Shown piece after piece: positions 60,305 through 64,000 of a stretch of DNA of 64,000 nucleotides (position 1 is the stretch's first letter; each line of letters begins with the position of its first letter). The notes below the pieces were generated by a model, which was given only the letters and a program-made list of their open reading frames with translations, ran no database searches and was not told where the DNA came from. The DNA comes from Chryseobacterium gleum. GTDB taxonomy: Bacteria; Bacteroidota; Bacteroidia; Flavobacteriales_F; PHOS-HE28. The stretch is taken from positions 1 to 64,000 of the forward strand of contig CAMCAZ010000011.1 in the NCBI GenBank assembly GCA_945872795.1, read 5' to 3'. The position numbers and the translations under genes were made by a program.

Positions 60305-63300
60305 GGTGCTCCTCGTGTTCGTGTCCCTCCTCGCCCAGATCATCACAGTGCCACAGGTGCTGGCGTTCGCGGCGTGCCTTCCGGGTGGGTGCGCCATCGG
60401 CCTTGGCCGCCAGCATCGCGCGGATGATCCGGTCGCGATCGGTGGCGATCCACGCGCGTTGCGCGGCGTCCTGTGCACGGTCGAAATAGCAGACCCCGTC
60501 CACGTAGGTGCGTTCCACCTTGGCGGCCATGCTCAGCGGGTCGGCGCTCCAGAGCACCAGGTCCGCGTCCTTGCCGGCCTCCAAGGTGCCCAGTCGGTCG
60601 TCCAGTTTCAGCATGCGCGCCGGGTTCAACGTCACCATCTTCCAGGCCTCCTCCGGCGTGACCCCACCATACTTGATGGCCTTCGCCGCCTCCTGGTTCA
60701 GGCGACGGCTCATCTCGGCGTCATCGCTGTTGATGCCCGTGTTCACGCCATGCCCATGCATCAGCGCCGCGTTGTACGGGATGGCATCATACACCTCGAA
60801 CTTGTAGGCCCACCAGTCGCTGAAGGTGCTGGCGCTGGCGCCGTGGGCCTGCATCTTGGCGGCCATCTTGTAGCCTTCCAGGATGTGGGTGAAGATGTTC
60901 ACGGTGAACCCCATGCTATCGGCCACATGCATCAGCATGTCGATCTCGCTCTGGATGTAGCTGTGGCACGAGATGAAGCGTTCGCTGCGGAGGATCTCGG
61001 CCAGCGTCTCCAGCTGCAGGTCGCGGCGAGGGGATGCCGTCGCCAGACGTTCCTTGGGCTTCAAGGTGTTCCAAGCCCTCCATTCGGCGTCGTAGTCCTT
61101 GGCGCGGTGGAAGGCATCATAGAACTGCTGCTCCACCCCCATGCGCGAGCGCGGGAACCGCGAACTGGGGCCCCAGTTGCTCTGCTTCACGTTCTCGCCC
61201 AGTGCGAACTTGATGTGCTTGGGCGCCCGGTCGATCAGCAGGCTGTCACCCGTGTGCCCCCAGCGCAATTTGATCAGCGCGCTCTGCCCACCGATGGGGT
61301 TCGCGCTGCCGTGCAACAGCTGCACAGTGGTGACGCCACCCGCGAGGTTGCGGTAGATGTTGATGTCGTCCGGGTTCACCACATCACCGATGCGCACCTG
61401 CGCCGAAACGGACATGGACCCTTCGTTCACACCGCGGGAGATGGCGATGTGGGAATGCTCATCGATGATGCCCGTGGTGAGGTGCTTGCCGGTGGCATAC
61501 ACCTCTGTGATCGCCGGCCGGTTCCTGCCCGGGAAGAGCACGTTCATGTCCAGCGAGCGCCCCACCGCGACGATCCGACCTTCGTGGATGCAGACATCCG
61601 TACCGGGCAGCACGCCCTGGTCGGTGTTCGTCCACACCGTGGCGTTGCGGAAGACCACTGTTCCCTGCTGTGGAGCGGTGGTCCACCCAAAGCCCACCAG
61701 CGGATGGTTCACCGGTCCGGGCTGTTCGCGCTCGGCGGTGCGGGTGCTGTCCGTGCGGGTGCGTGGCATGCTGCCGGCCTTGCGCAGGGCGCTCCACTGG
61801 AACCACTGCCCACCGGGCCGCTGTCCCTGGCCGTCCCACAGTCCGCCGCCGGCGTGCATCGAGCCACTGAGCCGCGTGACGTCCTTCGGCGCGGCCTTCG
61901 GAGCGAAGCTCAGGCTCACCACGGCACCCTGGCGCTCCAACTTCGCTTTCACGGCCAGGCTGTCCGGCTCGTTGGCGCGGCGCACCGTGGCCTCCAGCTT
62001 GTCCGCCTCGCCCTTCACCTCCAGGGTCCAGATGGCATCGGCCAGGTTCAGGTCGTAGGTGCCGCGCAGGTCCTGGCGTTCGGCATCGTCGAGCAGGAAA
62101 CGTTTGCCGCCCACCCAGGTCTCGTGGATCACGTTCTTCTCATCGAGCAGGTGGCCCGAGGTGATCAGCAGGTTGGCCGTCATGCCCTGTGCCAGCGTCC
62201 CGAAACGGTCGTCGAGGCCGAACAGCCGCGCGGCATCCGTGGTGAAGGCCTCGATGGCGCGCGCACTGTCCAGCCCGCAGGCCACCATGCGGCGCAGGTC
62301 CTTCCACAGTTCCTTCAGGTCCTTGCGGCCATGGGTGGTGAAGGCGAAACGCACGCCGGCCGTATCGAGGATGTGGGCGTTGTAGGGCGCCATCTCCCAG
62401 TGTTTGAGGCGCGCGTAGGAGACTTCCTGGGCGTCGTAGGGGTCCTCCACATCGTAGGCCTCGGGCAGTGTCACGGGCAGCAGCAGGGGCAGTGCCGCGC
62501 TGCGGATCGCGTCCAAGCGGGCATATTCATCGCCGCCGCCCTTCACCATGCCGGGCAGTTGGAACTCCTCCAGCAACGCTGCCCAGCGCAGCAGTTCATT
62601 GCGGTCCGCGGCCTCCATCACCATGCGGCCCTTCATCTGCTGGCCCAGCGCCACCAGCACGGGGTCGGCCGTGGGGCTGGGCAATGCGGCGTTCCAGCGG
62701 GCATCGAGCAGGGCCTGGCGTAGCAGCGCGATCGCTCCCATCTGCGAGCTCGGATAACCGTCGGCACTACTGCCCTTGCGGAACGAGAAATGGGCGGCCA
62801 CATCGGCCTGGGCCACGGCCTTGGTCAGGGGTTCATCGTTCAGCAGCAGGGCGCTGGAGGTGCCCCGGGCGATGCCGTCCATGCGGTGGGTGATCACCAG
62901 CGCAAAGCCCTGCTGGCGCAGCGCGGCGGAACGCTCGGCATCGGCACGGAGCAGGTCCTGGGCGCGGGCATCGGCGCGCAGGGCACCGTTCCAATGGCGG
63001 GCCGCCCTCACCTCGACCTTGCGCTCCTCGGTGGTGCTGGCCGGCAGGCCCAGGTCGGTGTAGGGTTCGATCAACGCGGGCCACACGTGCAGGCCCTTCA
63101 GGTCGCGCACCACGGCACCGGCGGGGATCGTCACATCGGTGCCCGCCGCCAGCACCAGCCCGTCCTTCACCACCAGAGTGGCCTTGGGCAGCACCGTGCG
63201 TGCATCGCTATGCAGCGTGGCATTGGTGAAGGCGAAGAGGCCGGGGGCCACCTGCTGCACGTGCGTGGCCGGGGCGCTGCTTTGCGCAGATGCAGGGAGC

Positions 63301-63341
63301 AGCAGAGACAGCAGCCCGCAGAGGGTGAGGAACGATCGCAT
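60294..63341 (-). CDS. Exported double amidohydrolase with a histidine-rich tail
   Basis: About 1,015 residues with signal peptide MRSFLTLCGLLSLLLPASAQ. It holds two amidohydrolase-like halves. The first (about 45-450) lacks HxH (VWPALIEPYTDLGL). The second has a full-looking metal set: DEHSHIAISRGVNEG, CHSYIQSEIDML, FTHILEGYK and GINSDDAEM. It ends with HGHGV-type segments, LDDRLGTLEAGKDADLVLWS and a metal-binding tail (CDDLGEEGHEHEEHHGH). By family it would hydrolyse C-N bonds in peptide- or ring-like substrates in the periplasm; the substrate is unknown. It is followed by the overlapping 470-residue partner gene. Confidence 0.85.
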   Translation of the reverse strand: MRSFLTLCGLLSLLLPASAQSSAPATHVQQVAPGLFAFTNATLHSDARTVLPKATLVVKDGLVLAAGTDVTIPAGAVVRDLKGLHVWPALIEPYTDLGLPASTTEERKVEVRAARHWNGALRADARAQDLLRADAERSAALRQQGFALVITHRMDGIARGTSSALLLNDEPLTKAVAQADVAAHFSFRKGSSADGYPSSQMGAIALLRQALLDARWNAALPSPTADPVLVALGQQMKGRMVMEAADRNELLRWAALLEEFQLPGMVKGGGDEYARLDAIRSAALPLLLPVTLPEAYDVEDPYDAQEVSYARLKHWEMAPYNAHILDTAGVRFAFTTHGRKDLKELWKDLRRMVACGLDSARAIEAFTTDAARLFGLDDRFGTLAQGMTANLLITSGHLLDEKNVIHETWVGGKRFLLDDAERQDLRGTYDLNLADAIWTLEVKGEADKLEATVRRANEPDSLAVKAKLERQGAVVSLSFAPKAAPKDVTRLSGSMHAGGGLWDGQGQRPGGQWFQWSALRKAGSMPRTRTDSTRTAEREQPGPVNHPLVGFGWTTAPQQGTVVFRNATVWTNTDQGVLPGTDVCIHEGRIVAVGRSLDMNVLFPGRNRPAITEVYATGKHLTTGIIDEHSHIAISRGVNEGSMSVSAQVRIGDVVNPDDINIYRNLAGGVTTVQLLHGSANPIGGQSALIKLRWGHTGDSLLIDRAPKHIKFALGENVKQSNWGPSSRFPRSRMGVEQQFYDAFHRAKDYDAEWRAWNTLKPKERLATASPRRDLQLETLAEILRSERFISCHSYIQSEIDMLMHVADSMGFTVNIFTHILEGYKMAAKMQAHGASASTFSDWWAYKFEVYDAIPYNAALMHGHGVNTGINSDDAEMSRRLNQEAAKAIKYGGVTPEEAWKMVTLNPARMLKLDDRLGTLEAGKDADLVLWSADPLSMAAKVERTYVDGVCYFDRAQDAAQRAWIATDRDRIIRAMLAAKADGAPTRKARRERQHLWHCDDLGEEGHEHEEHHGH

Positions 63342-63351
63342 TTCGGGAGGA

Positions 63352-63359
63352 CGAAAATA
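63352..63359 (-). promoter_or_regulatory. -7 box (TATTTTCG) of the amidohydrolase operon
   Basis: Minus-strand near-consensus box, ten bases before the ATG at 63341. Confidence 0.4.
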
Positions 63360-63469
63360 GGGGCTTTGCACGGGGGGCGATGCCCGGTCGAACACTTGAC
63401 ACTCTGAGCGCCACAGGAGGCTCTCCGACCCCGGCTCATCACCGTGGTGGCCCGGAGCACGCACCGGAG

Positions 63470-63477
63470 TACCTTCG
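63470..63477 (+). promoter_or_regulatory. Probable -7 box (TACCTTCG)
   Basis: Plus-strand near-consensus box, 31 bases before the ATG at 63509. Confidence 0.4.
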
Positions 63478-63508
63478 CGGCGCTCCCATTCACCATATCC
63501 ACCCATCC

Positions 63509-63949
63509 ATGGACGGATCGCTCTTCACCTTCTTCCACAGCCTTCTGCGCTACGGTGCGCTGCTCACCATCCTGCTGGCCGGTGTGCTCCACCTGCGGGG
63601 CTACCTGGCGCGGCGCCCCATCCTGAACGGCGAACGCAGCTTGGCCATCATCGCGGTGGTGATGTGCCACATCCAGCTGGCGATCGGGCTGCTGCTGTAC
63701 TTCACCACCAAGAGCTACGCGCTGGACAGCAGCAGTGCCGCGGGCCGCTTCTGGAAGATGGAGCACATCGGGGTGATGGTCATCGCCATCATCCTCGTCA
63801 CCGTGGGCCGCAGCCTTTCCAAGCGGGCCAGGAACGAGCGCGTGAAACAACTGCGCGTGTGGACCTTTTACCTCATTGCCTTGGCACTGATGTTGTGGGC
63901 GACTCCCTGGCCGTTCCGCGAGATCGGTCACGGACGCGGATGGATATGA
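63509..63949 (+). CDS. Four-helix membrane protein, annotated cytochrome-b-like in relatives
   Basis: 146 residues with four hydrophobic segments (about 8-28 LLRYGALLTILLAGVLHL, 45-65 LAIIAVVMCHIQLAIGLLLY, 83-101 HIGVMVIAIILVTVG, 118-136 TFYLIALALMLWATP). Histidines lie in or near helices one to three (FHSLLRYG, MCHIQLAIG, MEHIGVMV), which could bind heme, and similar Bacteroidota proteins are often labelled cytochrome B. Heme binding is not shown. The stop overlaps the ATG of the next, lipoprotein gene, so they form an operon. Confidence 0.7.
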   Translation: MDGSLFTFFHSLLRYGALLTILLAGVLHLRGYLARRPILNGERSLAIIAVVMCHIQLAIGLLLYFTTKSYALDSSSAAGRFWKMEHIGVMVIAIILVTVGRSLSKRARNERVKQLRVWTFYLIALALMLWATPWPFREIGHGRGWI

Positions 63950-64000
63950 AACGGATCCTCTTCATCATCGGCACCCCGGTGCTCCTCTTCTTCGCCTGTG
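63946..64000 (+). CDS. Start of a lipoprotein gene, cut by the window edge
   Basis: The ATG overlaps the previous stop (ATGA). The visible 18 residues, MKRILFIIGTPVLLFFAC, form a lipoprotein signal ending in a lipobox-like LFFAC. The rest is outside the window. In similar arrangements the next gene often encodes a c-type cytochrome lipoprotein, but nothing here shows that. Confidence 0.6.
   Translation, partial: MKRILFIIGTPVLLFFAC

Noticed and set aside
60156-62723. 855-codon open frame on the plus strand
   Set aside because: Antisense to the double amidohydrolase; no signal peptide, no domain, odd composition.

Overview
The window is a stretch of a high-GC Bacteroidota chromosome, most probably from the Flavobacteriales or a close relative. 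Four things point there. It carries type IX secretion hallmarks: type A and type B C-terminal sorting domains, a PorP/SprF protein and a PorE-like OmpA protein. It has families typical of the phylum (DUF5686, GDCCVxC, a TonB receptor with a carboxypeptidase-like N-terminal domain). Shine-Dalgarno sites are scarce. Promoter-like TAnnTTTG/TAnnTTCG boxes lie very close to start codons. No rRNA, tRNA or CRISPR array was seen.

Region 1 (1-13 kb, minus strand) is a surface-protein array. A TonB-dependent receptor is followed by three paralogous secreted proteins. Beyond them lie a beta-helix protein with a dockerin-like end and a fourth paralog carrying six 46-residue repeats. Region 2 (12.5-17 kb) holds an McrA-like HNH nuclease, a GDCCVxC zinc-ribbon protein and an apparent sorting-domain fragment. 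Region 3 (13.9-26.9 kb, minus strand) is an operon. It starts with a giant adhesin of about 3,250 residues with 31 PKD-like repeats and a type B sorting domain, then PorP/SprF, then a TPR-PD40-OmpA protein. This is the expected arrangement of a SprB-like cargo with its dedicated partners.

Region 4 (27-35 kb) has a DUF4197 protein, an outer-membrane barrel protein, a REP-associated tyrosine transposase beside palindromic repeats, and the 2-oxoglutarate dehydrogenase genes odhA (sucA) and odhB (sucB). Region 5 (35-47 kb) has a plus-strand run of small secreted or membrane proteins, a DinB protein, a second surface protein related to the giant adhesin and a TIGR01777 epimerase. A minus-strand run follows: DUF5686 protein, RND/MMPL transporter, rmlA and a polyprenyl diphosphate synthase, the last three tightly coupled.

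Region 6 (47-54.8 kb) contains a radical SAM/SPASM protein, a GIY-YIG protein and the translation cluster rplM-rpsI-rpsB-tsf-pyrH-frr, interrupted by an opposite-strand FkbM methyltransferase, then kbl. Region 7 (54.8-64 kb) has a CPBP-like membrane protein with altered catalytic residues, a TylF-like methyltransferase, gatC, plsC, trpS, two amidohydrolases with partly degenerate metal sites, a small four-helix membrane protein and the start of a lipoprotein gene.

I saw no clear defence island or obviously new multi-gene system. The strongest second-look items are a long structured hairpin in front of rpsB, the near-palindrome between odhA and odhB, the RAYT/REP locus, the paralogous secreted-protein array and the T9SS type B operon.
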